NCBI GenBank assembly: GCA_902795765.1
Contig: CADBMQ010000117.1
Coordinates: 1-11,082, forward strand
DNA from: Oscillospiraceae bacterium
GTDB taxonomy: Bacteria; Bacillota; Clostridia; Oscillospirales; Acutalibacteraceae
Direction: 5' to 3'
Length of the DNA stretch: 11,082 bases
The notes beneath the pieces were generated by a model. The model worked only from the letters and a program-made list of their open reading frames with translations. It was not told where the DNA came from and did not search any database. Within the stretch, counting starts at the first letter, position 1; each line of letters opens with the position of its first letter. Positions 1-6,956 of this stretch are shown here, piece by piece. The position numbers and the translations under genes were made by a program.

Positions 1-78
1 ATCAACCGAATCGTGTTTTGCTGAGTTAGCATTACGAATTCTCGTGAGCATATCAGCGATTGTATCGGTTACCTGCAT
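1..78 (-). CDS. rpsH: 30S ribosomal protein S8, N-terminal part (cut by window edge)
   Basis: The first 26 codons of rpsH run off the left edge of the window. The translation begins MQVTDTIADMLTRIRNANSA, the usual S8 N-terminus, whose first helix lies in the RNA-binding domain. S8 is a primary binder of 16S rRNA helix 21 in the 30S body. The ATG is at 78, preceded by AGGAGG with a 9-nt spacer. It follows rpsN (stop at 110) by 31 nt, the normal spc-operon order. The rest of the gene is outside the window, so completeness cannot be judged. In E. coli S8 is the repressor of the spc operon; nothing here shows whether that holds in this organism. Confidence 0.95.
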   Translation of the reverse strand, partial: MQVTDTIADMLTRIRNANSAKHDSVD

Positions 79-109
79 TGTAGTAAACCTCCTTTATCAG
101 ATTGCCGCC

Positions 110-295
110 TTACCAGCTTGCTTTCTTAACGCCCGGAATTTCGCCTTTGTAAGCGAGTTCACGGAAGCAGATACGGCAAATGCCGTATTTACGAAGATAA
201 GCGTGCGGTCTGCCGCAGATTTTGCATCTGTTGTAAGCTCTTGTTGAAAACTTAGCAGGTCTCTGCTGCTTGTTTTTCATTGATGTCTTAGCCAA
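110..295 (-). CDS. rpsN: 30S ribosomal protein S14, type Z (zinc-binding)
   Basis: S14 sits in the 30S head and is needed for late small-subunit assembly. The 61-residue product is the short zinc form (also called rpsZ or rpsN1). Two cysteine pairs, C24-x2-C27 and C40-x2-C43, would hold one zinc ion, and the C-terminus GVKKASW is the family signature. The start is TTG at 295, not ATG. It is supported by AGGAGG with an 11-nt spacer and by the family N-terminus MAKTSMKNK; the next ATG (codon 6) would remove conserved residues. It lies 14 nt after the rplE stop, and that stop sits next to its ribosome binding site, so the two genes are probably coupled. Only this zinc form is seen here; a zinc-free paralogue elsewhere cannot be excluded. 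Confidence 0.97.
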   Translation of the reverse strand: MAKTSMKNKQQRPAKFSTRAYNRCKICGRPHAYLRKYGICRICFRELAYKGEIPGVKKASW

Positions 296-309
296 CTTCT
301 AACTCCTCC

Positions 310-849
310 TTATTTCGCAAACGGTGCGCCCATAAGAGTAAGCAACTCTTTGGCCTCTTCGTCTGTCGTAGCGGTTGTGATGAACGTAATGTCCATACCA
401 CGAACCTTGTCGATCTTATCGTATTCGATTTCGGGGAAGATCAACTGCTCTTTCACGCCCATGCTGTAATTACCACGGCCGTCGAAAGAGTTCGGGTTGA
501 TACCACGGAAGTCTCTTACTCGGGGTAATGCGATTGAGAACAATCTGTCGATGAACTCGAACATTCTGTCTCCACGCAATGTTACCTTAACGCCAATCGG
601 CATACCTTCACGGAGTTTGAAGTTTGCAACTGACTTCTTTGCTCTGCACACTACCGGCATCTGACCTGTTATAGTTGCGAGGTCGGTTTTGATAGCGTCG
701 ATAACTTTGGAATTTTCCTTTGCTTCGCCGCAACCAACGTTAATAACTACTTTGTCGAACTTCGGGATTTGCATGACGCTTTTATAACCGAACTTCTTCA
801 TAAGAGCCGGAGCGACATCATTTTTATACATGTCCTTAAATCTTGGCAT
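310..849 (-). CDS. rplE: 50S ribosomal protein L5
   Basis: L5 binds 5S rRNA and forms part of the central protuberance, contacting S13 and the P-site tRNA. From the ATG at 849 it is 179 residues, the usual length, starting [20 protein letters not shown] and ending [11 protein letters not shown]. Conserved stretches include [11 protein letters not shown] near residue 35, [20 protein letters not shown] near 65-85, and [20 protein letters not shown] near 105-125. A second ATG lies six bases upstream (855). From it the spacer after GGAGG would be only 2 nt, whereas from 849 it is 8 nt, so I choose 849. It follows rplX by 18 nt. Confidence 0.97.
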   Translation of the reverse strand: MPRFKDMYKNDVAPALMKKFGYKSVMQIPKFDKVVINVGCGEAKENSKVIDAIKTDLATITGQMPVVCRAKKSVANFKLREGMPIGVKVTLRGDRMFEFIDRLFSIALPRVRDFRGINPNSFDGRGNYSMGVKEQLIFPEIEYDKIDKVRGMDITFITTATTDEEAKELLTLMGAPFAK

Positions 850-867
850 TGTCATGTCCTCCCTCTA

Positions 868-1188
868 TTAAAGTTTTGCGCCGCATTTTGCACAAACACG
901 GATTTTGCTGCCGTCTTTCTCAAACTTATGTGCAACTCTTGTCGGTTTTTTGCACTTTGAGCAAACGGGTTGTACCTTACAAGCGTAAAGAGCGCCTTCA
1001 GCCTTTACGATACCTGACGGATCGCCTGCTTTACGGGGCTTTACGTGTTTGGTAACCATATTTCTTTTCTCGACGATTACTTTACCTTCTGACGGGCTTA
1101 CAGCGAGGACTTTACCAGTCTTACCTTTATCCTTACCAGAGATAATCATTACCTCGTCGCCTGTTTTAACATGAATTTTGTTACTCAT
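868..1188 (-). CDS. rplX: 50S ribosomal protein L24 with cysteine-pair tail
   Basis: L24 is an assembly initiator of the 50S subunit, binding the 5' region of 23S rRNA near the exit of the peptide tunnel. The product is 106 residues. The KOW motif covers about residues 5-35 (VKTGDEVMIISGKDKGKTG). The C-terminal third carries C76-x2-C79 and C99-x2-C102, which could form a small zinc ribbon, plus C70. I recall such cysteine-rich tails in many Firmicute L24 proteins; zinc binding here is inferred. The ATG at 1188 follows GGAGG with a 7-nt spacer. Its ribosome binding site touches the rplN stop, 12 nt upstream. Confidence 0.96.
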   Translation of the reverse strand: MSNKIHVKTGDEVMIISGKDKGKTGKVLAVSPSEGKVIVEKRNMVTKHVKPRKAGDPSGIVKAEGALYACKVQPVCSKCKKPTRVAHKFEKDGSKIRVCAKCGAKL

Positions 1189-1200
1189 TACGCTACCTCC

Positions 1201-1569
1201 TTAAAGCACTTCGGGAGCAAGAGAAAGGATTCTTGTATAATCCTTATCACGAAGCTCTCTGGCAACCGGGCCAAAAATACGGGTGCCCTTAGGTGTTTTG
1301 TCATCACGAATGATAACAGCAGCGTTTTCATCGAAACGGATATATGTTCCGTCATCACGGCGAATTCCTTTTACGGAGCGGACAACTACTGCCTTAACTA
1401 CTTCGCCCTTCTTTACTGTGCCGCCGGGAGCTGCCTTTTTAACGGAAGCAACTACAACGTCACCGATGTTAGCATATCTTCTGCCACTGCCTCCCAACAC
1501 ACGGATACACATAATTTCTTTTGCACCTGTGTTGTCTGCAACTTTGAGAAGACTCTGTTGTTGTATCAC
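1201..1569 (-). CDS. rplN: 50S ribosomal protein L14
   Basis: L14 lies at the subunit interface of the 50S and helps form bridge B8 with 16S rRNA. The product is 122 residues, exactly the normal bacterial length. It begins [20 protein letters not shown], contains [16 protein letters not shown] near residues 24-39, and ends SLAPEVL, all diagnostic. The start codon is GTG at 1569, supported by AGGAGG with an 8-nt spacer and by the strictly conserved family N-terminus. It follows rpsQ by 14 nt within the spc part of the operon. Confidence 0.98.
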   Translation of the reverse strand: MIQQQSLLKVADNTGAKEIMCIRVLGGSGRRYANIGDVVVASVKKAAPGGTVKKGEVVKAVVVRSVKGIRRDDGTYIRFDENAAVIIRDDKTPKGTRIFGPVARELRDKDYTRILSLAPEVL

Positions 1570-1583
1570 AGTCGTTTCCTCCT

Positions 1584-1841
1584 TTATTTCGCTTTCTCGA
1601 TGATTTCAACCAAGCGCCATCTTTTGTCCTTAGACAAAGGTCTGGTTTCCATAACTGTTACTCTATCGCCGATACCAGCGGTATTCTCTTCGTCATGAAC
1701 CTTGATTTTAACCGTCTTTTTAACGATTTTGTTGTAAAGCGGGTGCTTTACATTATCTTTAATTGCAACAACGATTGTTTTGTCCATCTTATCGCTGACA
1801 ACAACGCCCGTTCTTGTTTTTCTGAGATTTCTTTCGCTCAT
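1584..1841 (-). CDS. rpsQ: 30S ribosomal protein S17
   Basis: S17 is an OB-fold primary binder of the 5' domain of 16S rRNA. The product is 85 residues, the normal length. [20 protein letters not shown] near residues 7-26 and [20 protein letters not shown] at the C-terminus are family hallmarks. The ATG at 1841 follows GGAGG with an 8-nt spacer. The gap to the rpmC stop is 14 nt and the ribosome binding site abuts that stop, which suggests coupling. Confidence 0.97.
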   Translation of the reverse strand: MSERNLRKTRTGVVVSDKMDKTIVVAIKDNVKHPLYNKIVKKTVKIKVHDEENTAGIGDRVTVMETRPLSKDKRWRLVEIIEKAK

Positions 1842-1855
1842 ATCAAATACCTCCG

Positions 1856-2062
1856 TTAAGCGTTTTCGCCGTCTTCAAGGCTTTTCGCTGTTATAACAGT
1901 GTTTATACGAGCGATGTCCTTCTTAACCGCCTTGATGCGCATAGGATTTTCAAGCTGATTGATGGCATTCTGGAAGCGAAGGTTGAAAAGCTCTTTTTTA
2001 AGCTCAACTAACTTGTCGTTAAGCTCTGCTACTGACAAATCTCTGATATCACTTGCTTTCAT
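1856..2062 (-). CDS. rpmC: 50S ribosomal protein L29
   Basis: L29 is a two-helix protein next to L23 at the tunnel exit, where ribosome-associated factors dock. The product is 68 residues, beginning [20 protein letters not shown] with [11 protein letters not shown] at about residues 22-32, as expected. The ATG at 2062 shares its A with the TAA of rplP (sequence TAATG). There is only a weak Shine-Dalgarno (GAGG or GTGAG) upstream, so expression probably depends on ribosomes finishing rplP. Confidence 0.96.
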   Translation of the reverse strand: MKASDIRDLSVAELNDKLVELKKELFNLRFQNAINQLENPMRIKAVKKDIARINTVITAKSLEDGENA

Positions 2063-2484
2063 TATTGCTCACCATCCTCTTCTTTTTTAACGAACTTACA
2101 TTTGATCGGGAGTTTGTGCATTGCAAGACGCATAGCCTCACGAGCGAGTTCCTCGCTTACGCCACCGATTTCAAACATAACTCTGCCCGGCTTAACTACT
2201 GCTACCCAATACTCAGGTGAACCTTTACCGGAACCCATTCGAGTTTCAGCAGGTTTTTCTGTGATTGGCTTGTCAGGGAAGATTTTGATCCATACCTGAC
2301 CACCACGTTTAATGTAACGTGTCATTGCGATACGGGCTGCTTCGATTTGGTTGGATGTGATCCAAGCCGGTTCGAGAGCCTGCAAGCCGAACTGACCGTG
2401 TGATACCTTGTTACCACGAAGTGCTTTACCTTTGAGTCTGCCTCTTTGCACTCTGCGGTACTTTACTCTTTTAGGCATTAACAT
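2062..2484 (-). CDS. rplP: 50S ribosomal protein L16
   Basis: L16 lies near the A site and peptidyl transferase centre and is needed late in 50S assembly. From the ATG at 2484 the product is 140 residues, normal for bacteria, starting [39 protein letters not shown] in the middle is the family signature. The frame stays open upstream to an ATG at 2532, but those extra residues lie inside rpsC. AGGAGG with an 8-nt spacer supports 2484; an ATG two codons later (2478) is the alternative. The first 14 nt overlap the end of rpsC, implying translational coupling. Confidence 0.95.
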   Translation of the reverse strand: MLMPKRVKYRRVQRGRLKGKALRGNKVSHGQFGLQALEPAWITSNQIEAARIAMTRYIKRGGQVWIKIFPDKPITEKPAETRMGSGKGSPEYWVAVVKPGRVMFEIGGVSEELAREAMRLAMHKLPIKCKFVKKEEDGEQ

Positions 2485-3160
2485 TGCGTCTTCCTCCTTC
2501 TCTACGTCTATGTGAGGAAACTTTCTTTGCACTCTTCAAAACTTCACCGGAATAAATCCAGATTTTGATACCGATTTTACCATAAGTTGTGTTTGCCTCA
2601 GCAAAACCATAGTCGATATCGGCACGGATTGTTTGAAGCGGAATAGTGCCCTCGTGATAATGCTCGGAACGAGCGATTTCAGCACCGCCGAGACGGCCTG
2701 ATACTTGAACTTTAATACCTTTTGCACCCAATTTCATTGTTCTGCCAATCGCCTGCTTAACAGCACGACGGAAGGAGATACGTTTTTCAAGCTGTTGAGC
2801 AATGTTTTCTGCAACGAGCTGTGAATTAAGATCGGGCTTTTTAACCTCTACAATGTTGATTACAACAGGTTTGCCGAGGAATTTTTGGCATTCTACTTTA
2901 AGTTTTTCGATTTCTGAACCGCTTTTACCGATTACGATACCCGGTTTTGCGCAAGAAATGAAAATTCTTACTCTGGTTGCATCACGTTCGATTTCGATCG
3001 AAGCGATACCTGCACCATAAAGTTTTGCTTTAAGCATTTTACGGAGCTTATAGTCCTCAACGAGGGTATCGCCGAAGTCTTTATTGCTAACGAACCAACG
3101 GCTGCTCCAGTTTTTGATTACACCTACACGTAAACCGTGCGGATTTACTTTCTGGCCCAT
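2471..3160 (-). CDS. rpsC: 30S ribosomal protein S3
   Basis: S3 sits at the mRNA entry side of the 30S head and contributes to mRNA unwinding. The product is 229 residues. The N-terminus [20 protein letters not shown] is typical. The KH domain has its GxxG loop at G78-K-S-G81, and the C-terminal domain carries [12 protein letters not shown] at 155-166 and [11 protein letters not shown] at about 196-206. The protein ends in a basic tail of the kind seen in Firmicutes. The ATG at 3160 follows GGAGG with a 7-nt spacer, 17 nt after rplV. Its last codons overlap the start of rplP by 14 nt. Confidence 0.98.
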   Translation of the reverse strand: MGQKVNPHGLRVGVIKNWSSRWFVSNKDFGDTLVEDYKLRKMLKAKLYGAGIASIEIERDATRVRIFISCAKPGIVIGKSGSEIEKLKVECQKFLGKPVVINIVEVKKPDLNSQLVAENIAQQLEKRISFRRAVKQAIGRTMKLGAKGIKVQVSGRLGGAEIARSEHYHEGTIPLQTIRADIDYGFAEANTTYGKIGIKIWIYSGEVLKSAKKVSSHRRREGGRRNVNA

Positions 3161-3177
3161 GTGTTTACCTCCTTACC

Positions 3178-3513
3178 TTATTCTTTTTCCTTGAGTACAA
3201 GGGTGACATGAGACGTTCTTTTAAGGATTCTAAATCCTCTACCGTGTGCACTCGGGCGCATTCTCTTCAAGATCGGGCCCGGAGATACGAAGCATTCTGC
3301 TACGTAAAGATTGTTTACGTCCATGTTGTGGTTGTTTTCTGCGTTAGCCATTGCTGATTTAAGCAATTTTTCGAGGCTCTCGCTTGCGGCCTTAGGCGTA
3401 TGGCGGAGAATAGCCATTGCTTTGTCTGCCGGCTGATTACGGATAAGATCAAGAACGATCTTTACCTTTCTCGGGGAAATACGGGCGTATTTAAGTGTTG
3501 CCCTTGCTTCCAT
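3178..3513 (-). CDS. rplV: 50S ribosomal protein L22
   Basis: L22 contacts all domains of 23S rRNA, and its long beta-hairpin lines the peptide exit tunnel, where changes can give macrolide resistance in other species. The product is 111 residues with the diagnostic ARISPRKV at residues 10-17 and [17 protein letters not shown] near the C-terminus. The hairpin region looks intact, with no insertion or deletion visible ([20 protein letters not shown]). The ATG at 3513 has an AGGAGAGG ribosome binding site. It lies 21 nt after rpsS. Confidence 0.97.
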   Translation of the reverse strand: MEARATLKYARISPRKVKIVLDLIRNQPADKAMAILRHTPKAASESLEKLLKSAMANAENNHNMDVNNLYVAECFVSPGPILKRMRPSAHGRGFRILKRTSHVTLVLKEKE

Positions 3514-3534
3514 AATTACCTCTCCTTTCGGCCG

Positions 3535-3816
3535 TTATTTGCCTGAATTTGATGTCTTGGAGCCTGCGTGGCCCTTGAATGTTCTGGTGGGAGCAAACTC
3601 GCCGAGTTTGTGACCTACCATATCCTCTGTAACATACACCGGAACGTGTTTACGTCCATCGTGTACTGCGAAAGTGTGTCCTACGAAATCCGGGAAGATT
3701 GTCGATGAGCGGCTCCATGTTTTGAGGATGCGCTTTTCGCCTGCCTCGTTCATTTCCTGTACTCTTTTAAGAAGTACCGGTTGAACGTAGGGGCCTTTTT
3801 TCAAACTTCTACTCAT
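3535..3816 (-). CDS. rpsS: 30S ribosomal protein S19
   Basis: S19 works with S13 in the 30S head near the A-site tRNA and bridges to L5. The product is 93 residues, the normal length. It starts [11 protein letters not shown] and includes [20 protein letters not shown] and [15 protein letters not shown], the strongest family motifs. The ATG at 3816 follows AGGAG with a 9-nt spacer. It lies 22 nt after the rplB stop and 21 nt before rplV. Confidence 0.98.
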   Translation of the reverse strand: MSRSLKKGPYVQPVLLKRVQEMNEAGEKRILKTWSRSSTIFPDFVGHTFAVHDGRKHVPVYVTEDMVGHKLGEFAPTRTFKGHAGSKTSNSGK

Positions 3817-3838
3817 ATTAAAATGCTCCTTTCATCGA

Positions 3839-4672
3839 TTACTTCGCATTGCGACGTTTAACGATAAACTTATCGCTAGCCTTATGCTTATCACGAGTCT
3901 TATAGCCCAATGTAGGTTTGCCCCACGGGGTAACAGGACCGGGACGACCGATAGGTGATTTACCTTCACCACCACCATGCGGGTGATCGCACGGGTTCAT
4001 TACAGAACCACGAACTGTCGGACGCCAACCCATGTGACGCTTACGACCGGCTTTACCGATGTTTACGTTTTCGTGCTCGATGTTACCTACCTGACCGATG
4101 GAAGCCATACAGCCTTCGGAAACATATCTCAACTCGCCTGACGGGAGTCTGAGCAATGCCATACCGTTTTCCTTAGCCATGAGCTGAGCCTGAATACCTG
4201 CTGAACGAGCAAGCTGACCGCCCTTACCAGGCATAAGTTCGATATTGTGGATAAATGTACCGACCGGAATATTTGTGAGCGGAAGAGCGTTACCAGGAAC
4301 GATGTCCGCATTCGGGCCGTTGAGAACCTTTGCGCCTACTGTGAGACCAACAGGTGCGAGGATATAACTCTTTACACCATCTTCATACTCGATGAGAGCA
4401 ATGTGAGAAGAACGGTTCGGATCGTACTCGATTGTTTTAACAGTTGCAGGTACGTCAAACTTATTTCTCTTGAAGTCGATGATTCTGTACTTTCTGCGGT
4501 TTGCGCCACCACGATGACGAACTGTAATTCTACCGTAGCTGTTGCGTCCGCTTTTGCTCTTTAAAGGTGCGAGGAGGCTACGCTCCGGAGCAACCTTGGA
4601 AAGAGCTGAATAGTCGATAACCGTCATACCACGTCTTGCCGGGGTAGTCGGTTTATAACGCTTAATTGCCAT
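3839..4672 (-). CDS. rplB: 50S ribosomal protein L2
   Basis: L2 is one of the oldest ribosomal proteins. It binds 23S domain IV, is needed for subunit joining, and lies close to the peptidyl transferase centre. The product is 277 residues, full length. The C-terminal motif [20 protein letters not shown] includes H230 and H232, matching the conserved histidine region of the family. The start [17 protein letters not shown] is standard. The ATG at 4672 follows AAGGAG with a 9-nt spacer. The 63-nt gap to rplW is the widest gap inside the rplD-to-rpsH stretch; it contains only this ribosome binding site and a weak GGGTAAAACCC inverted repeat. Confidence 0.98.
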   Translation of the reverse strand: MAIKRYKPTTPARRGMTVIDYSALSKVAPERSLLAPLKSKSGRNSYGRITVRHRGGANRRKYRIIDFKRNKFDVPATVKTIEYDPNRSSHIALIEYEDGVKSYILAPVGLTVGAKVLNGPNADIVPGNALPLTNIPVGTFIHNIELMPGKGGQLARSAGIQAQLMAKENGMALLRLPSGELRYVSEGCMASIGQVGNIEHENVNIGKAGRKRHMGWRPTVRGSVMNPCDHPHGGGEGKSPIGRPGPVTPWGKPTLGYKTRDKHKASDKFIVKRRNAK

Positions 4673-4735
4673 TGTTATTCACTCCTTGATATTAGCTTTG
4701 CGGGTTTTACCCCATACTTCGCCTTAAAGGTTTGC

Positions 4736-5032
4736 TTAGAGCATACCGTCGAAGAATTCAATAGGTTTAGAATCTGCTGTGAGAGTTACGATTGCTTTTT
4801 TCCAAGCCTCTGTATAACCCTCGTATCTACCGTAACGGCGAAGTTGACCTCTAACCGATACTGTATTTACTTTTGCTACCTCTGTACCGTCAAACAACTC
4901 TTCGATTGCTTTTTTGATCTCGATTTTGTTTGCGCTCTTCGGTACTTTGAAGGTATACTTCTTATCACGAGCAACCGTCATACTTCTTTCAGTTATAACC
5001 GGTGCGATAATGATGTCCTGTGCGAATTTCAT
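4736..5032 (-). CDS. rplW: 50S ribosomal protein L23
   Basis: L23 sits at the peptide tunnel exit and is the main docking site for trigger factor and the signal recognition particle. The product is 98 residues, with the characteristic APVITERSM at residues 10-18, the YTFKVPKSANKIEIKKAIEE stretch, and VNTVSVRGQLRRYGR. The start codon at 5032 shares its A with the rplD stop (TAATG), so translation is probably coupled to rplD. Confidence 0.97.
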   Translation of the reverse strand: MKFAQDIIIAPVITERSMTVARDKKYTFKVPKSANKIEIKKAIEELFDGTEVAKVNTVSVRGQLRRYGRYEGYTEAWKKAIVTLTADSKPIEFFDGML

Positions 5033-5655
5033 TATGCGTACACCTCCTCAAGTTTAGCTGCTGCTGCCTTTGTGATAACCAAAGTGTCAGCGTTCACGAT
5101 GTCGTAAGTGTTGATTGTATTTGTTTGTGCAGATACAACACCCGGAATGTTTCTCAAGCTACGAACTGCATAAGCATTGTTTTCGTCGAGAACTACGAGT
5201 GCTTTCTTACCAGCACCTACTGCTTTAAGCATTGCTGCTGCAGTTTTTGTTTTGAACTCTTCCATCTTAACTTCGTCAACTACGATGAGTGCGCTGTTAA
5301 GAACTTTATCTGAAAGTGCAGACTTGATAGCAAGCTGCTTTTCTTTCTTGTTCATATCAAGACGATAATCACGGGGCTTCGGAGCGAAGACGATACCACC
5401 ATGTCTCCATTGGGGAGAACGTGTGGAGCCTTGTCTTGCGTTACCTGTACCTTTTTGACGCCACGGTTTTTTACCACCACCAGATACTTCAGCTCTTGTG
5501 AGAGCAGACTGTGTACCCTGACGACGATTAGCGAGGTAAGCAACTACTGCCGCATGCATTACTGCTGCATTGGGTTCGATTCCGAATACTGCATCACTCA
5601 AAGTGATTTCAGATACTTTATCGCCCGCCATATTTACTACTGCTACGTTTGGCAT
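5032..5655 (-). CDS. rplD: 50S ribosomal protein L4
   Basis: L4 binds 23S domain I. Its extended loop reaches the tunnel constriction, opposite L22. The product is 207 residues, the normal length. The loop region is intact, with VSGGGKKPWRQKGTGNARQG followed by SPQWRHGGIVFAPKPRDY at about residues 58-96. In gamma-proteobacteria L4 represses its own S10 operon through the leader; whether that applies to the leader here is not known. The ATG at 5655 has an AGGAGAG ribosome binding site. It follows rplC by 18 nt. Confidence 0.97.
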   Translation of the reverse strand: MPNVAVVNMAGDKVSEITLSDAVFGIEPNAAVMHAAVVAYLANRRQGTQSALTRAEVSGGGKKPWRQKGTGNARQGSTRSPQWRHGGIVFAPKPRDYRLDMNKKEKQLAIKSALSDKVLNSALIVVDEVKMEEFKTKTAAAMLKAVGAGKKALVVLDENNAYAVRSLRNIPGVVSAQTNTINTYDIVNADTLVITKAAAAKLEEVYA

Positions 5656-5673
5656 AGTGTTTCTCTCCTTCCC

Positions 5674-6273
5674 TTACGCTTTAACCGAGTCGGAAATCAT
5701 TACGACTCCGCCCTTCGGTCCGGGAATTGCTCCCTTGATTGCGATGATGTTGTTTTCAACGTCTACCTTAACAACTGCAAGGTTTTGAACTGTTACTCGC
5801 TCGTTACCGAGGTGACCTGCGAGTTTCTTGCCCTTAAATACTCTTGACGGAGATGAGCAAGCGCCCAAAGAACCAGCGTGTCTATGAACAGGACCGGTAC
5901 CGTGAGTTTCTTTAAGTCTACCGAAGTTCCAACGTTTGATAACGCCTGCAGTACCCTTACCTTTGCTTGTACCAACAACGTCAATCTTGTCACCCTGTTC
6001 AAAGGTGTCTGCTTTGATGATATCGCCTACATTCAATGTAGAGATATCTGCGAGTCTGAACTCACGAAGGTATTTCTTAGGAGCTACATCGCCCTTTGCG
6101 AAATGACCTTTCATCGGCTTGTTCACTTTGTTCGGTTTCAAATCGCCGAAGCCAATCTGAACTGCCTCGTAGCCATCTGTTTCGATGGTCTTCTTCTGAG
6201 AAACTACGCACGGACCTGCTTCTACAACAGTTACCGGTACTACGTTTCCGTTGTCGTCAAAAAGTTGAGTCAT
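5674..6273 (-). CDS. rplC: 50S ribosomal protein L3, annotated 5' end truncated
   Basis: L3 is an assembly initiator of the 50S subunit with an extension reaching the peptidyl transferase centre. The open frame from the first available ATG (6273) gives 199 residues, [20 protein letters not shown], with [20 protein letters not shown] in the central loop. The family normally has about 210 residues, starting like [14 protein letters not shown]. Those missing residues are present in frame upstream: 6297-6274 read AIIGKKLG, preceded by six AAA codons. No ATG, GTG or TTG exists between the AGGAGG (6321-6316) and 6273. An ATG at 6306-6304 would give the expected 210 residues with a 9-nt spacer. ATG 6273 has no good ribosome binding site. 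Either the A run hides the start through a sequence error or the start is highly unusual. The identity as L3 is certain; the start is not. Confidence 0.93.
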   Translation of the reverse strand: MTQLFDDNGNVVPVTVVEAGPCVVSQKKTIETDGYEAVQIGFGDLKPNKVNKPMKGHFAKGDVAPKKYLREFRLADISTLNVGDIIKADTFEQGDKIDVVGTSKGKGTAGVIKRWNFGRLKETHGTGPVHRHAGSLGACSSPSRVFKGKKLAGHLGNERVTVQNLAVVKVDVENNIIAIKGAIPGPKGGVVMISDSVKA

Positions 6274-6297
6274 ACCTAACTTTTTGCCAATGATTGC

Positions 6298-6315
6298 TTT
6301 TTTTTTTTTTTTTTT
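6298..6315. repeat. 18-base A/T homopolymer at the rplC start
   Basis: There are eighteen uninterrupted T on the plus strand (A on the coding strand), directly between the rplC AGGAGG and the GCA codon for the fourth expected residue. Lys-Lys after the start explains six of the A, and an A-rich spacer explains about nine more, but the ATG itself is absent. See the rplC entry and findings. Confidence 0.95.
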
Positions 6316-6331
6316 CCTCCTTTGGTTATTG

Positions 6332-6347
6332 GTTGGTTTTCACCAAC
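6332..6347 (-). other. GNRA-loop hairpin in the rpsJ-rplC gap
   Basis: On the coding strand GTTGGT-GAAA-ACCAAC forms a perfect six-base-pair stem closed by a GAAA tetraloop, 10 nt before the rplC AGGAGG. It has no following U run, so it is not a terminator. It could shape the translation initiation region or mRNA stability. The gap between rpsJ and the expected rplC start is otherwise empty of genes. Confidence 0.6.
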
Positions 6348-6368
6348 TTGACCTTTTAGGTGCTTATC

Positions 6369-6677
6369 TTAAAGATTGATTTCGATATCAACACCAGCAG
6401 GTAATTCAAGTCCCGTTAATGCCTCAACGGTTTTGTTTGACGGACGAAGAATGTCGATAAGTCTTTTGTGGGTTCTCATTTCGAACTGCTCACGGCTGTC
6501 CTTATACTTATGAACCGCACGAAGAATAGTAACAACTTCCTTCTCTGTCGGGAGCGGGATTGGGCCTGAAACTCTTGCACCAGTACGTTTTGCTGTGTCA
6601 ACAATCTTTTCAGCCGAACGATCAACCAACACGTGATCGTATCCCTTGATTCTGATTCTGATCTTGTCCTTTGCCAT
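6369..6677 (-). CDS. rpsJ: 30S ribosomal protein S10 / NusE
   Basis: S10 is a 30S head protein and, as NusE, also joins NusB in transcription antitermination and NusG in transcription-translation coupling. The product is 102 residues, the normal length. It begins [20 protein letters not shown] and contains [20 protein letters not shown] and [12 protein letters not shown], both diagnostic. It is the first gene of the operon, preceded by a leader of about 270 nt with its own promoter. The ATG at 6677 follows TGGAGG with a 10-nt spacer. The gap to the expected rplC start is about 60 nt. Confidence 0.98.
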   Translation of the reverse strand: MAKDKIRIRIKGYDHVLVDRSAEKIVDTAKRTGARVSGPIPLPTEKEVVTILRAVHKYKDSREQFEMRTHKRLIDILRPSNKTVEALTGLELPAGVDIEINL

Positions 6678-6686
6678 TTCTTTTTC

Positions 6687-6727
6687 GCCTCCATTAGTTG
6701 GCGGGCTTTTTTGCGTTTACCCACAAC
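6687..6727 (-). promoter_or_regulatory. Hairpin just upstream of the rpsJ ribosome binding site
   Basis: On the coding strand GUUGUGGGU (6727-6719) can pair with GCCCG-C-CAAC (6706-6697), about nine pairs with one bulged C and an A-rich loop. It ends four bases before the UGGAGG of rpsJ. No U tract follows it, so a role in translation initiation or RNA stability is more likely than termination. The pairing is read by eye. Confidence 0.45.
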
Positions 6728-6750
6728 CGCGTGTTTCACATTTTGACAAC

Positions 6751-6773
6751 ATAAAACCGGATTTACAATCCGG
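6751..6773 (-). terminator. Attenuator-like terminator in the rpsJ leader
   Basis: On the coding strand CCGGATT-GTA-AATCCGG is a perfect seven-base-pair stem followed by TTTTAT, about 75 nt before rpsJ. It resembles a small intrinsic terminator. The segment AAAACCGG at 6866-6859 is perfectly complementary to the CCGGTTTT of its 3' side (6760-6753), so an alternative antiterminator fold is possible. A stem this short may terminate only partly. An attenuator role is inference. Confidence 0.5.
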
Positions 6774-6928
6774 AATGCAGTTCGTACCACCCTATTCACA
6801 AAGCGCAATTGCTCTGTAATGAAGATGCAACGAAGGGTATTTTCGCAATACATTTCGCCCGGTTTTTAAACTGGACATACTCGGCGGAAATTTCCCACCT
6901 CTTCGGGTGGCCACCTCCCGCTTCAACG

Positions 6929-6955
6929 CATGTTTGTGCATATTCGCACAAATGC
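6929..6955 (-). promoter_or_regulatory. Palindrome at the S10 transcript 5' end
   Basis: TTTGTGC-N6-GCACAAA (6952-6933) is a perfect inverted repeat, extended by GCA/TGC on the outside with a small bulge. It covers the predicted start of transcription, about 5-10 nt downstream of the -10 box. It could be an operator for a dimeric repressor or a 5' hairpin stabilising the mRNA. Nothing in the sequence decides between these. Confidence 0.45.
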
Positions 6956-6956
6956 T

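Larger units (their letters stand above)
6678..6955 (-). ncRNA. Structured 5' leader of the S10 operon
   Basis: The stretch between the promoter and rpsJ has no credible gene but dense inverted repeats. From 5' to 3' on the coding strand these are: a palindromic hairpin at 6955-6929; a two-part stem, GCGGGA (6921-6916) with UUCCGC (6889-6884), enclosing CCACC-CGAAGA-GGUGG (6910-6895); GUAUU with AAUAC around a GCGA loop (about 6852-6837); ACAGAGC-AAUUGC-GCUUUGU (about 6815-6796); the sequence AGGGUGGUAC (6793-6784); the terminator-like hairpin (6773-6751); and a last hairpin before the ribosome binding site. This looks like a cis-regulatory leader. S10 operons in other bacteria can be feedback-controlled by a ribosomal protein, but I cannot assign the ligand here. 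Confidence 0.6.

Noticed and set aside
850..855. L5 start at the ATG at 855
   Set aside because: The ribosome binding site would be only 2 nt from this ATG. The ATG at 849 has an 8-nt spacer and gives the usual L5 N-terminus.
1171..1698. 175-residue plus-strand open frame opposite rplN and rpsQ
   Set aside because: It lies wholly antisense to conserved ribosomal genes, has a cysteine- and serine-rich shadow composition, and has no ribosome binding site or promoter.
2485..2532. Longer N-terminus for L16 from an ATG at 2532
   Set aside because: The extra 16 residues lie inside rpsC and do not fit the L16 family, and the AGGAGG sits correctly for 2484.
6476..6853. 125-residue open frame from the leader into rpsJ on the minus strand
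   Set aside because: It overlaps rpsJ in another frame, has no ribosome binding site, and its composition is not protein-like. It is a shadow frame.
6751..6955. A complete T-box riboswitch upstream of rpsJ
   Set aside because: Only the AGGGUGGUAC core and a following hairpin match. The Stem I motifs and a proper antiterminator could not be drawn by eye, so it is not annotated as a T-box.
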